Below are positions 46,537-53,821 of a stretch of 64,000 nucleotides of DNA, piece by piece. Under the pieces are notes generated by a model. The model searched no databases and was not told the DNA's origin. It saw only the letters and a program-made list of their open reading frames with translations. Position 1 is the first letter of the stretch; every line of letters starts with the position of its first letter. A program made the position numbers and the translations under genes. Source of the DNA: Bryobacteraceae bacterium (GTDB taxonomy: Bacteria; Acidobacteriota; Terriglobia; Bryobacterales; Bryobacteraceae); assembly GCA_030041495.1 (NCBI GenBank), contig JASHNT010000141.1, positions 237,559-301,558 of the forward strand, in the 5' to 3' direction.

Positions 46537-47562
46537 TTACCAGGTCCGTTCCGTCGCGTAGGAGAAGTTGGACAGATTGCGGGTCTCGCCTTCGATGCGG
46601 TCGAAGACCGATTGCACGCCGACTCGTCCCGGTCCCATCAGCCGCAGCCAGATGTAGCGATTGCCCCAGGAGCCCCAACCGCTCCAAATGGTGCCGGGAC
46701 GCTCGAAGTGAAGGTGCATCTGCACAGAAGGATCCTTGAAGACCAGCGCCGTGGGTTTGATGAGGATGGTATCGCCCGGGCCGAGCTCGCGGATGAAGAC
46801 GTTGCCGGCGGCATGAAGCATCAGTAAACCTGGGTCACCGGGAGCGGCGAACCGGTCCATGAATTGGCCCACGGGATAATGCGTTTCGGTGTCGTTGCCA
46901 TTGCGGCTGGTCAGCCAGACGCCGGTCTGGAACCAGTCGTATTTGACGTTGGAGGTCGCGGCCAGGAAAAGATGTTCGCGCACGTCAATGGACTGGCCGG
47001 GCTGCAGGGGGACGGTGATGAGCTCGCCGGGAGCGTCGCGCGAAAAGGCGATGTGACCGGGGCCGTGAGCCTCGGTCATCACCAGAGGCATGCCCGCGAA
47101 GAGGCGGTTCAAGGCTCCGGCGAGAGACATAGCATTGACGTTGACCTGCGGGTCCTTCCATAGGATCACGTGATGCGCGAAATAGACGCCATCGCCCGAG
47201 GCAAGGTTCACGTCGGCGACGGGAACGTAGGCTCCTTCGATCTGGCAGGATGACCTGCCGAAGTTGAGCTTGGCCATGTCCTTGCGCCCGGGCAACTCCT
47301 TCCAGCCGGACTCGGTAACGATCTGGTCTGCGCGCAAGGCTGCACCGCAGTGGGGGCAACTGGAAACCGCCTCGGTGATCGAGGCTCCGCACCAAATGCA
47401 TTTTGCAGAAGCATGAGATGCGGGAGGAGGAGCCGGCGGCTTGGGTGGTTCCGTGTGCGGAACGGGGGGCGGGACTGGCGGCGCGGCTCCAAGTTTTGTC
47501 CCGCAGGAGACGCAGAAGTTGGCTCCATCCCGAATCTGTGATCCGCAATGAACACAAAACAT
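46537..47562 (-). CDS. AIM24-family protein with double zinc ribbon
   Basis: A 341-residue protein. Two cysteine pairs at the N-terminus (CVHCGSQIRDGANFCVSCG) and a second ribbon (CIWCGASITEAVSSCPHCG) precede a Pro-rich linker and the AIM24 (DUF124) beta-sandwich: FGRSSCQIEGAYVPVADVNL, GDGVYFAHHVILWKDPQVNV, GPGHIAFSRDAPGELITVPL and the C-terminal GPGRVGVQSVFDRIEGE. AIM24 proteins resemble the TRAP-like fold and are linked to membrane organisation in mitochondria. It starts 7 bases after the other AIM24 gene. Confidence 0.85.
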   Translation of the reverse strand: MFCVHCGSQIRDGANFCVSCGTKLGAAPPVPPPVPHTEPPKPPAPPPASHASAKCIWCGASITEAVSSCPHCGAALRADQIVTESGWKELPGRKDMAKLNFGRSSCQIEGAYVPVADVNLASGDGVYFAHHVILWKDPQVNVNAMSLAGALNRLFAGMPLVMTEAHGPGHIAFSRDAPGELITVPLQPGQSIDVREHLFLAATSNVKYDWFQTGVWLTSRNGNDTETHYPVGQFMDRFAAPGDPGLLMLHAAGNVFIRELGPGDTILIKPTALVFKDPSVQMHLHFERPGTIWSGWGSWGNRYIWLRLMGPGRVGVQSVFDRIEGETRNLSNFSYATERTW

Positions 47563-47569
47563 GATCAGG

Positions 47570-48397
47570 CTACTCCGTTTTATGGTGCACGTACATGGAT
47601 TGAATCCCGACCCGGCCCGGCCCGGTCATGCGCGCCATGTTCATAGTCGTGCCGCCGAACAGGCCGGAGCCAAGGCGCTGGAACTCGACATCCATGGTGA
47701 CGCTGGAATCTTTGTAGAGGAACGCGCCGGGCTCGACCATGATGCTTTCACCGGCGGCGAGCCGACGCTCGAAGACATTGCCGTAGCCGTGCAGGATCAG
47801 CAGGCCGGGAGTGTTGGTGGTGACGAAGCGGTCCATGTACATGCCCTGGCCGCCGAACAAAATGTTGGCGAGCCCCTTGATGCGCACGAATGAATAGGAG
47901 ATCTGGTGGGAGCAAAGCAGGAAAGCATGCTCGCGCGCGTCGATTTCCATGCCGGGGTGCAGTGGCAGAACCACCAGCTCACCTGTGGCGTCGCGGGAGA
48001 ACGCGATGCGGCCGGGACCTTGCGCCACGCTGATCAGGAACGGCATGCCAGAGAAGGCTCGCGCGATACCGCCAGAGAGGGGTAACAGCGAGAGCGGTAC
48101 CTGCTCGTCTTTCCACAGCATGACGTGATGCTCGAAGAAGATGGCGTCGCCCTGGCCTAGGTTGATCTCGGCGACCGGAACGACGTCGCCTTCCACCTGG
48201 CACGTGCTCGAGTTGAATGTGATCTCGGTCATGTCGCGAATGCGCGGCGCTTCGCGCCAGCCGGATTCGCTCACCAGATTCTTTACGTCAAGCGGCGCTC
48301 CGCAGGCGCGGCAGGTGGTCGCGCCGGCCGTGTTCAGGCTCTGGCACCACTGGCACTGCAGGCGATCGAGCGATTCGCCCATCGGCAAACTGGACAT
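47570..48397 (-). CDS. AIM24-family protein with one zinc ribbon
   Basis: A 275-residue paralogue of the following gene. It has a single ribbon (CQWCQSLNTAGATTCRACG), then the AIM24 domain: FNSSTCQVEGDVVPVAEINL, GDAIFFEHHVMLWKDEQVPL, GPGRIAFSRDATGELVVLPL, GMYMDRFVTTNTPGLLILHG and GPGRVGIQSMYVHHK. It is the first of the pair on the minus strand. The duplication predates the current arrangement, since the copies differ at many positions. Confidence 0.85.
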   Translation of the reverse strand: MSSLPMGESLDRLQCQWCQSLNTAGATTCRACGAPLDVKNLVSESGWREAPRIRDMTEITFNSSTCQVEGDVVPVAEINLGQGDAIFFEHHVMLWKDEQVPLSLLPLSGGIARAFSGMPFLISVAQGPGRIAFSRDATGELVVLPLHPGMEIDAREHAFLLCSHQISYSFVRIKGLANILFGGQGMYMDRFVTTNTPGLLILHGYGNVFERRLAAGESIMVEPGAFLYKDSSVTMDVEFQRLGSGLFGGTTMNMARMTGPGRVGIQSMYVHHKTE

Positions 48398-48452
48398 GTT
48401 TTGTACCCTAGCATACGGGTACGGAGCGGCGCGCGGCGAAGTTCCCGCGACG

Positions 48453-48956
48453 TTACTGATTCGACAGCCCGGGCACGCCGGACACCGGGCCCAGATACGC
48501 CAGCAGCCGGCCGGCGGTGATGGCGGCGGCCCAGCAGAACAGCGAGAGCCAGGCCAGGCGCTTGACGTTATCCGGGACGGGGCCGTTGTCGAGATTGGGA
48601 TCGCGGAAGATCTTCTTTCGCATAATCACAATAAGCGCGACGCCGGAAAATACGAACACCATCTTGATATAGAAGTCGTAATTGGTGAGCTTGGTGGTCG
48701 CGTCGGCGATCATCAACGTGGTGCCGGTGACCGCGTTGACCCAGAAACCGGTCCACATCAGCGGATACAGTTTCTCAAGTGGGCGAATCGGGATGGTGGG
48801 TGAGACGCCGAGCAGGCGCAGATTGATCACGGCCGCCACGCCGGCTACGATTCCCATCCCGATGGTGTGCGCCGTGAGGATGTAGGCGTAGGCCTGGGTC
48901 TGCAGGACCCACATGGAGAACCGGAGATGTTCGAGATAGGAGAGAAACTCCATCAT
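48453..48956 (-). CDS. Four-helix membrane protein, DUF6644/DUF2214-like
   Basis: A 167-residue protein with four hydrophobic helices: YILTAHTIGMGIVAGVAAVI, YPLMWTGFWVNAVTGTTLMI, FYIKMVFVFSGVALIVIMRK and LAWLSLFCWAAAITAGRLLA. The first helix carries a conserved His (TAHTIGMG) and NLRLLGVS follows. It closely resembles the C-terminal half of the protein from 49197-50144. The start at 48956 overlaps the stop of the tiny upstream gene (ATGATG). Electron transfer or haem binding is conceivable from the conserved histidine, but unproven. Confidence 0.7.
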   Translation of the reverse strand: MMEFLSYLEHLRFSMWVLQTQAYAYILTAHTIGMGIVAGVAAVINLRLLGVSPTIPIRPLEKLYPLMWTGFWVNAVTGTTLMIADATTKLTNYDFYIKMVFVFSGVALIVIMRKKIFRDPNLDNGPVPDNVKRLAWLSLFCWAAAITAGRLLAYLGPVSGVPGLSNQ

Positions 48957-49096
48957 TGCTTTAGCTCCTGGGGATGGCGGGGTTCCTCGGGCTTAGAGTT
49001 GTCTTTCGATTCCGGGCTCTTTTCGATGAGAAAGCCCACAATGGCGGTGAGGATGATGGCTCCGAAAACCAGCCCAGCTACTTGCAGGCCCAACAT
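48953..49096 (-). CDS. Very small single-helix membrane protein
   Basis: A 47-residue protein: one membrane helix (GLQVAGLVFGAIILTAIVGF) and a charged tail rich in Lys, Glu and Pro. GGAG lies 7 bases before the ATG at 49096, and the stop overlaps the next start (ATGA), so it is translated in the same operon. Such short anchors are often subunits of the neighbouring membrane complex. Confidence 0.65.
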   Translation of the reverse strand: MLGLQVAGLVFGAIILTAIVGFLIEKSPESKDNSKPEEPRHPQELKQ

Positions 49097-49111
49097 TTTT
49101 ATTCTCCGCTC

Positions 49112-49130
49112 CGCACAACGGAGCCTGGGC
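49112..49130. repeat. Second copy of the 19-base intergenic element
   Basis: CGCACAACGGAGCCTGGGC, identical to 37874-37892. It lies in the 100-base gap between the 315-aa and 47-aa membrane protein genes. The flanks are also GC-rich and share CCCTG(T/C)GCG on the right, so the full repeat may be about 60-90 bases long. Confidence 0.5.
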
Positions 49131-49196
49131 GCGCGGGAAGCATCGTGCCCCGTCGAAGCTCGGCCGAGGTGCGCCCGGCCCTGCGCGGCGCGTTTC

Positions 49197-50144
49197 TCAA
49201 AACGCGTTCCCCAGGAATGGCAGCATGCGGCCGCAGAACAGAACTCCGACCATCAACACCACGGCGGATGCAGCCACGAACTTAGCGATGGGCGAGGCGT
49301 CTTGGCCGGCTTCGAGCTTCCAGGGCTCGTCGAAGATGGTGAAGTAGATCACGTTCAGGCTGGTGATCAGAATCAGCGCCATTTTCCAAATGAAAACCGG
49401 ATTGTGCGTGTACTGCTGCGGCGCGCCGACAAAGAAGAACATGCCGGTAATGGTGTTCAAGCCGTAGCCCAAAATTCCCCACGGAAGCATTCGATGCACG
49501 GCATGATACGGCACGCTCTTCATCAGACCCAGCAGGCGTAAATCCACCAGCGCGGCGATGCCGAAGAACAAAGACAGGCCGATGAAGTGCAACGTCTCGC
49601 AGGTCGGCCACACCCACTTGGTGCCGACCACAAAGTTGCCGACCTCGCGGCCTAACGGAGGAGCGGGAGCCGCGCTAGCATCGCGGATTTCGGGATGGCG
49701 GATATCGCCGCCGAGATTAGCGGTGCGCGCGATTGCAGCAAAAGTGACCAGCGAGAGAAGCAGGATGATCGCCGTATTCCAGGTGGGAACCTGGCGGGAG
49801 CGCCGGTATTGCCACAGACCGAGCCAGGCGAACGCGCCCACGAATTCCATCATCAGCATCGCCGGGAAGGCCGCGCCCTCGTGCGCTTCGATCAACTGGC
49901 GAATGACAGCCGGGTCTTGGCACGGTGAGTTGGGCGCGCTCATCTTGCAGATCTGTTCTTCAGCGGCGTTGCCGGTGACGTAGGTGGGAATGGTCACCAC
50001 GGCGACGCCCAAAAGCAGCACCAGGCTCACTTCCGTTATGTGATCGCGCTTGGCGGCCCAACCAAGGAGCAGCAGGCCGATGCCGATGAGGGTGCCGACG
50101 GTCGGGACGTGATTCAGCAGCAGGTGTATGTGAGTGAGATCCAT
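49197..50144 (-). CDS. Eight-helix membrane protein, DUF2231-like plus DUF6644-like halves
   Basis: A 315-residue protein. The N-terminal half (HIHLLLNHVPTVGTLIGIGL, AKRDHITEVSLVLLLGVAVV, LIEAHEGAAFPAMLMMEFVG) has the LNHVP/AHE pattern of DUF2231-like proteins. The C-terminal half (TCETLHFIGLSLFFGIAALV, DLRLLGLMKSVPYHAV, GYGLNTITGMFFFVGAPQQY) matches the next membrane gene, 48453-48956. It heads a minus-strand run leading into the AIM24 genes. Conserved histidines suggest metal or haem in the membrane. Function unknown. Confidence 0.7.
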   Translation of the reverse strand: MDLTHIHLLLNHVPTVGTLIGIGLLLLGWAAKRDHITEVSLVLLLGVAVVTIPTYVTGNAAEEQICKMSAPNSPCQDPAVIRQLIEAHEGAAFPAMLMMEFVGAFAWLGLWQYRRSRQVPTWNTAIILLLSLVTFAAIARTANLGGDIRHPEIRDASAAPAPPLGREVGNFVVGTKWVWPTCETLHFIGLSLFFGIAALVDLRLLGLMKSVPYHAVHRMLPWGILGYGLNTITGMFFFVGAPQQYTHNPVFIWKMALILITSLNVIYFTIFDEPWKLEAGQDASPIAKFVAASAVVLMVGVLFCGRMLPFLGNAF

Positions 50145-50171
50145 TTGAGGGCCACAAACGCGGGCGCGCCG

Positions 50172-51134
50172 CTATTTCGCCTCGCAAGGGGTTGGATTCC
50201 AGCCGGGCCCGCTATCGGCGAGTTTCTTGAAGTGCGTGCTGGTGATGAACTCGCCCGTCAAATATTCGGGATCGTCCACAATAGTGGTGACGATCAGCAG
50301 CGAATCGCCGTTGGGCTCATAGGTGCGATCGAAGTATTCGGTCAAAGTGGTCTTGGAGCCGTAGGGAACGCCGTTCTTGCGAAGATAGCCGGGACTCAGT
50401 TGCGTGGTGACGGCTTTGAGGGATCCCGGACGAATGTTGCTGGCGCGGCCCGTAGCACCAGGCGTGGGAGCGTTAAAATCGGTTGGCACGACGCCTACGG
50501 GAGTTCCGGCATTCGCCACGGGGCCGCCCAAACCGCCGGCTGCGCCGCCCGCTGGAGCTCCGCCGACCGCCGCAGGTCCACCTCGGCCGCCACCACCGCC
50601 GCGGCCTCCGCCACCGAGTCCGAATCCACGGCCGCGCGGGATGCCATCCCAATCGGCGACCGAGAATCCTTGCAGCGAATCGCCGGCGGGAGCAGTGGGT
50701 GTGCCGAAATGCAGCAGCCGGGTCTGAGTTCCGGCATCGGTTTCGATCTTGAGCGTGTTGGGGTCGGCCCAGGTGATGTGCAGACGAGTGGGCACGCGCA
50801 TCAGCGCGGCTGCTCCGTAGGCCTTGCACTGCTGTCCGGCGGCGATGTCTTTATCGGGATCCCATTGATCGGCGAGCGCGCGGCCGGCCGGGTTGATGGG
50901 CACACTGGCGTAGTCCCCCTTGGCGGGAGTGACCATGCGGTAGCGCCAGTCCTCGGTGACCAGCGAGACCCAGTAGCCGGTCAGATCGAGCGGCGCGGAG
51001 GCTTCCGGAGTTTGCGGGGGACCACCGCCTCTTCCGCCGCGGCCTCGTCCGCCTTGTCCGAATGCGGCGACGGTAAGCGCCGCCGAAACGGCCATCAAGA
51101 AAAAGAGCGGCGTGCGCAGGTTGCTACGAGGCAT
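50172..51134 (-). CDS. Secreted protein with Gly/Arg-rich insert, paralogue of 52669-53562
   Basis: A 320-residue protein from the ATG at 51134 (frame open to 51197), with a signal peptide (LRTPLFFLMAVSAALTVAAF). An RGRGGRGGG stretch follows at once, and a second Gly/Arg-rich insert (about 155-205) interrupts the domain. Conserved segments DLTGYWVSLVTEDWRYRM, GRALADQWDPDKDIAAGQQC, GVPYGSKTTLTEYFDR and DDPEYLTGEF are mirrored in the 52669-53562 protein. Only a family of exported proteins common in soil bacteria can be named; the role is unknown. Confidence 0.7.
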   Translation of the reverse strand: MPRSNLRTPLFFLMAVSAALTVAAFGQGGRGRGGRGGGPPQTPEASAPLDLTGYWVSLVTEDWRYRMVTPAKGDYASVPINPAGRALADQWDPDKDIAAGQQCKAYGAAALMRVPTRLHITWADPNTLKIETDAGTQTRLLHFGTPTAPAGDSLQGFSVADWDGIPRGRGFGLGGGGRGGGGGRGGPAAVGGAPAGGAAGGLGGPVANAGTPVGVVPTDFNAPTPGATGRASNIRPGSLKAVTTQLSPGYLRKNGVPYGSKTTLTEYFDRTYEPNGDSLLIVTTIVDDPEYLTGEFITSTHFKKLADSGPGWNPTPCEAK

Positions 51135-51156
51135 GGTCAATGATCCCCAAGCTGGT

Positions 51157-51567
51157 CTAGTTGAAAGTCTGGCCGTTCTGCGGATAATGGAAACCATCGG
51201 AGGGACGATCTATGGTCCGCAGCCGCAGGCGATGGTCGTTGGAGTTGCGCCCGGGACTGCCGGTCACGATCACGTGATCGCCGACCTTGAGCGACTGGCC
51301 ATTCAGGCCCTGCTGCGCCAATTGCCCGGCGGCGCCCCACTCGATCGACCAGCGGACCGGTTCGCCCTTTTCGTCTTTCAACTTATCGTCGGCGACGATG
51401 ACGAAAGAGTGCGGATTCCGCAGCAGAAACTCCTTGAGAGTTCCTTCCACTTTTACCGGAGGAGCGTCCTCCAGGTAGGTCCCGGCGAAGGAATGATGGG
51501 CAGCCGCTGGGATTCCCGCGATGAGAGCACCCACACCGGCCATGATTGCTGCAAGCTTGATCTTCAT
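51157..51567 (-). CDS. DUF6152 family secreted protein
   Basis: A 136-residue protein with a signal peptide (KIKLAAIMAGVGALIAGIPA) and AAHHSFAGTY right after it, the typical DUF6152 start. A small beta-barrel-like domain follows: KVEGTLKEFLLRNPHSFVIV, WSIEWGAAGQLAQQGLNGQS, GDHVIVTGSPGRN. The family often lies next to GxW-type secreted proteins like those on both sides here. It ends 22 bases before the 51134 start and is likely in the same transcript. Confidence 0.82.
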   Translation of the reverse strand: MKIKLAAIMAGVGALIAGIPAAAHHSFAGTYLEDAPPVKVEGTLKEFLLRNPHSFVIVADDKLKDEKGEPVRWSIEWGAAGQLAQQGLNGQSLKVGDHVIVTGSPGRNSNDHRLRLRTIDRPSDGFHYPQNGQTFN

Positions 51568-51700
51568 TCTGACAACACCCTCCCAAACTGTATACTGCTG
51601 ATTACTCCAACTTAAACGCTATCACGTGAACCGCCCCAAACCGAAGCCTTCGCCGGTCACGTACCGGTCACTGACCGGGCCTAAATCGCCGCAATTCCTG

Positions 51701-52672
51701 TTACTTCTTCAGGCTTTTGTATACTGCCTCCACCAGACCGTCGGAGCTGGCCGGACCGGACGGCGCGGCCCAACGCTTGTCGTATTCAAACGTCGGCTTG
51801 GCGGCCTTGATCTGCTCCAGCGTCATGCCTTTCTTGATCAGATACTGAACCCGGTCGCGAATGATGGTGAGCATGTCGCGGTACTCCAGCAGATCGTGCT
51901 CATCGGTCAGCCGGCCATGCCCCGGAACGATGTAGGTGCCGCCTTCCTGCTCATGCTCCGGAATGGCGATGTCCAGCATATGGTTCAGGCCATCCAGGAT
52001 CCCCTGGATGTTCCCGCCCGCGGCTAGGTCGATCACGGGGAAATAATTCATGTCAAAGATATTGCCGGCTGCGATCACGTCCGAGTGGCGGAAGAATACG
52101 ATCGAGTCGCCATCGGTGTGGCCGGGAGGAACCGGCATGGTGATCACCGGCTCGCCGTTGAAAAAGACTTCCTTGTTCCCCTCAAACCAGGTATCGGTGG
52201 GCCAAGCCGCTTGCGGCGTAGGCGCCTTCTGGCCGGTGGGCGCGCTCATCCGGTCCAGGACGTTTTCCCGAGCCAGAATCGCTGCTCCGTGGTTGCTGTT
52301 GCCGAGATTGCCTCCGACCACGGGCGCACCCAGCCGGGCCAGGTTTGCATTGCCGCCGGTGCGATCGGCATCGAAGCTGGTGTTAATGATGTAACGGATG
52401 GGCTTGTCGGAGAGAGTGCGAATGGCCGCGATCAGCTTTTCGCTGAGGTCCGCAGTCTGAGTATCGACAATCAGCACACCCATGGGACCCACCTGCACCA
52501 CGCTGTTGCCCGCAGGGCCCACCAGCATGTACACGTTGCCCTGGACTTTGAGAACGTGGATGTTGCCATCCGGTTTGACCTGCTGCGCACAAATCGCGAA
52601 GGAGGCCGTGGCCGCGATGGCCGCTAGTTGGAACGTCTTGGTCATGGGCGTGGGTTTCTCCAGGGCCTTCAC
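51701..52672 (-). CDS. Secreted metallo-beta-lactamase-fold protein with altered metal motif
   Basis: A 323-residue MBL-fold protein with an N-terminal signal (FQLAAIAATASFAICAQQ). Strand MGVLIVDTQTADLS is typical. The usual HxHxDH is YIINTSFDADRTGGNANLAR, where three His are replaced by Ser, Asp and Arg. PVPPGHTDGDSIVFFRHSDV and YIVPGHGRLTDEHD keep the downstream His residues. So zinc binding may be reduced or different; other soil MBL proteins have SxDxDH. The GTG at 52672 overlaps the previous stop (GTGA); an ATG at 52645 is the alternative. Confidence 0.85.
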   Translation of the reverse strand: MKALEKPTPMTKTFQLAAIAATASFAICAQQVKPDGNIHVLKVQGNVYMLVGPAGNSVVQVGPMGVLIVDTQTADLSEKLIAAIRTLSDKPIRYIINTSFDADRTGGNANLARLGAPVVGGNLGNSNHGAAILARENVLDRMSAPTGQKAPTPQAAWPTDTWFEGNKEVFFNGEPVITMPVPPGHTDGDSIVFFRHSDVIAAGNIFDMNYFPVIDLAAGGNIQGILDGLNHMLDIAIPEHEQEGGTYIVPGHGRLTDEHDLLEYRDMLTIIRDRVQYLIKKGMTLEQIKAAKPTFEYDKRWAAPSGPASSDGLVEAVYKSLKK

Positions 52673-53562
52673 CTTGCCGGCGCCGATGTCACGGGATGCT
52701 TGGGCGGGATCGGCATGTTCTTCAATTTCTTTTGGTACTCCGGATACATCGTCTCCGCTCCGCCCAGCACCGCCTGCGCCGGGATGCCGTATTTGGCGGC
52801 GAATTCGGTCGTGAAGGGGTTCTCGCCGGGCATGAAGCTGGGGACCTCCCCTTGCGGCCGCCCCGGCGCTTCATCGACATATTCGCACGGCCACAGCCAG
52901 TTTCCGTTCGAGCTTGTCGCCCGCACGTAATCCTGAGTCTTGACCAAGGGCTCAGTGAGATAGATAGGATCACTGACTAAGCTCACGTGGGTCAGGTGGT
53001 CGCCATGGCGAATGAAGTGTTCCGTCAGCGTGATCTCGTCGCTCGAAGGAATCCCGTTGCGGCGATGCCAACCTTGTTTGATATGGTCGGTGTTAACGGT
53101 CAGGACGTTGCCGTCCCAATGGCCGGTAGAAAAACCCATCCAGGTGTGCGCGGCGTAGTCCGGCGGATGGGGGCGGCCGTCCATCCAGATGGTCCGGTTT
53201 TGCTCGTACGTGCTGGTGTAATTATGAATCGCGACCAGTTCCTGGGTCTGCGGATCGCGCTCCTCCCAGATGCGCAGCTCCAGAGGACCGCGGTAGATGT
53301 AGGCGACGGTATGCACCTGGCACTGATGCTCGGGCAACGTAAGGCGATCCGGGTCCCAGCTCAAGGCCCATTGGCGAGCGTCGGCGTTGATCGGAATCCC
53401 AAGATAATCCACCAGATCGGGGCCCGGGATGCGCTCTGGCTGGTCTTCCATAAATTGCGGATTCCAGCTTCCGGAAAGGTCCTCTTGAGCAAAAGCAGGG
53501 GCGCTGAACAGTGCGGAGGTCAACAGCAGCGCCGGGGCTGTTGCTCGGGCCCAAAATTTCAT
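52669..53562 (-). CDS. Secreted protein, paralogue of 50172-51134
   Basis: A 297-residue protein from the ATG at 53562 (AGGAAC upstream; frame open to 53595) with a signal peptide (ARATAPALLLTSALFSAPAF). It reads DLSGSWNPQFMEDQPERIPG, ADARQWALSWDPDRLTLPEH with QC, NRTIWMDGRPHPPDYAAHTW, GHWDGNVLTVNTDHIKQGWH, RNGIPSSDEITLTEHFIRHG and DPIYLTEPLVKTQDYVR. That is the same backbone as the paralogue but without the Gly/Arg insert. It is first of a likely four-gene operon ending at 50172. No enzymatic motif is evident. Confidence 0.72.
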   Translation of the reverse strand: MKFWARATAPALLLTSALFSAPAFAQEDLSGSWNPQFMEDQPERIPGPDLVDYLGIPINADARQWALSWDPDRLTLPEHQCQVHTVAYIYRGPLELRIWEERDPQTQELVAIHNYTSTYEQNRTIWMDGRPHPPDYAAHTWMGFSTGHWDGNVLTVNTDHIKQGWHRRNGIPSSDEITLTEHFIRHGDHLTHVSLVSDPIYLTEPLVKTQDYVRATSSNGNWLWPCEYVDEAPGRPQGEVPSFMPGENPFTTEFAAKYGIPAQAVLGGAETMYPEYQKKLKNMPIPPKHPVTSAPAR

Positions 53563-53821
53563 TCGAGAGTTCCTGCCATCTGACATTCCTGCCACGTATC
53601 AATGACGCTGATGAGCGCGTCTAAAATTACACATTAGGGTGTGCAGGAACTCACTTTAGCACAAAATGGGATTCGAAAGAGCGGGGTTGCATGCAATGGC
53701 GGATTTTCTCAACCCGGCAGCGAAAGGCAATTTCCCGAGGGATCAACGGGACCTTCTTGGTGGACCTCGCACCTGTTGTAAGCTGGAAATCCTAAAGACG
53801 CTGGAGGAGGGCAACAAGACG

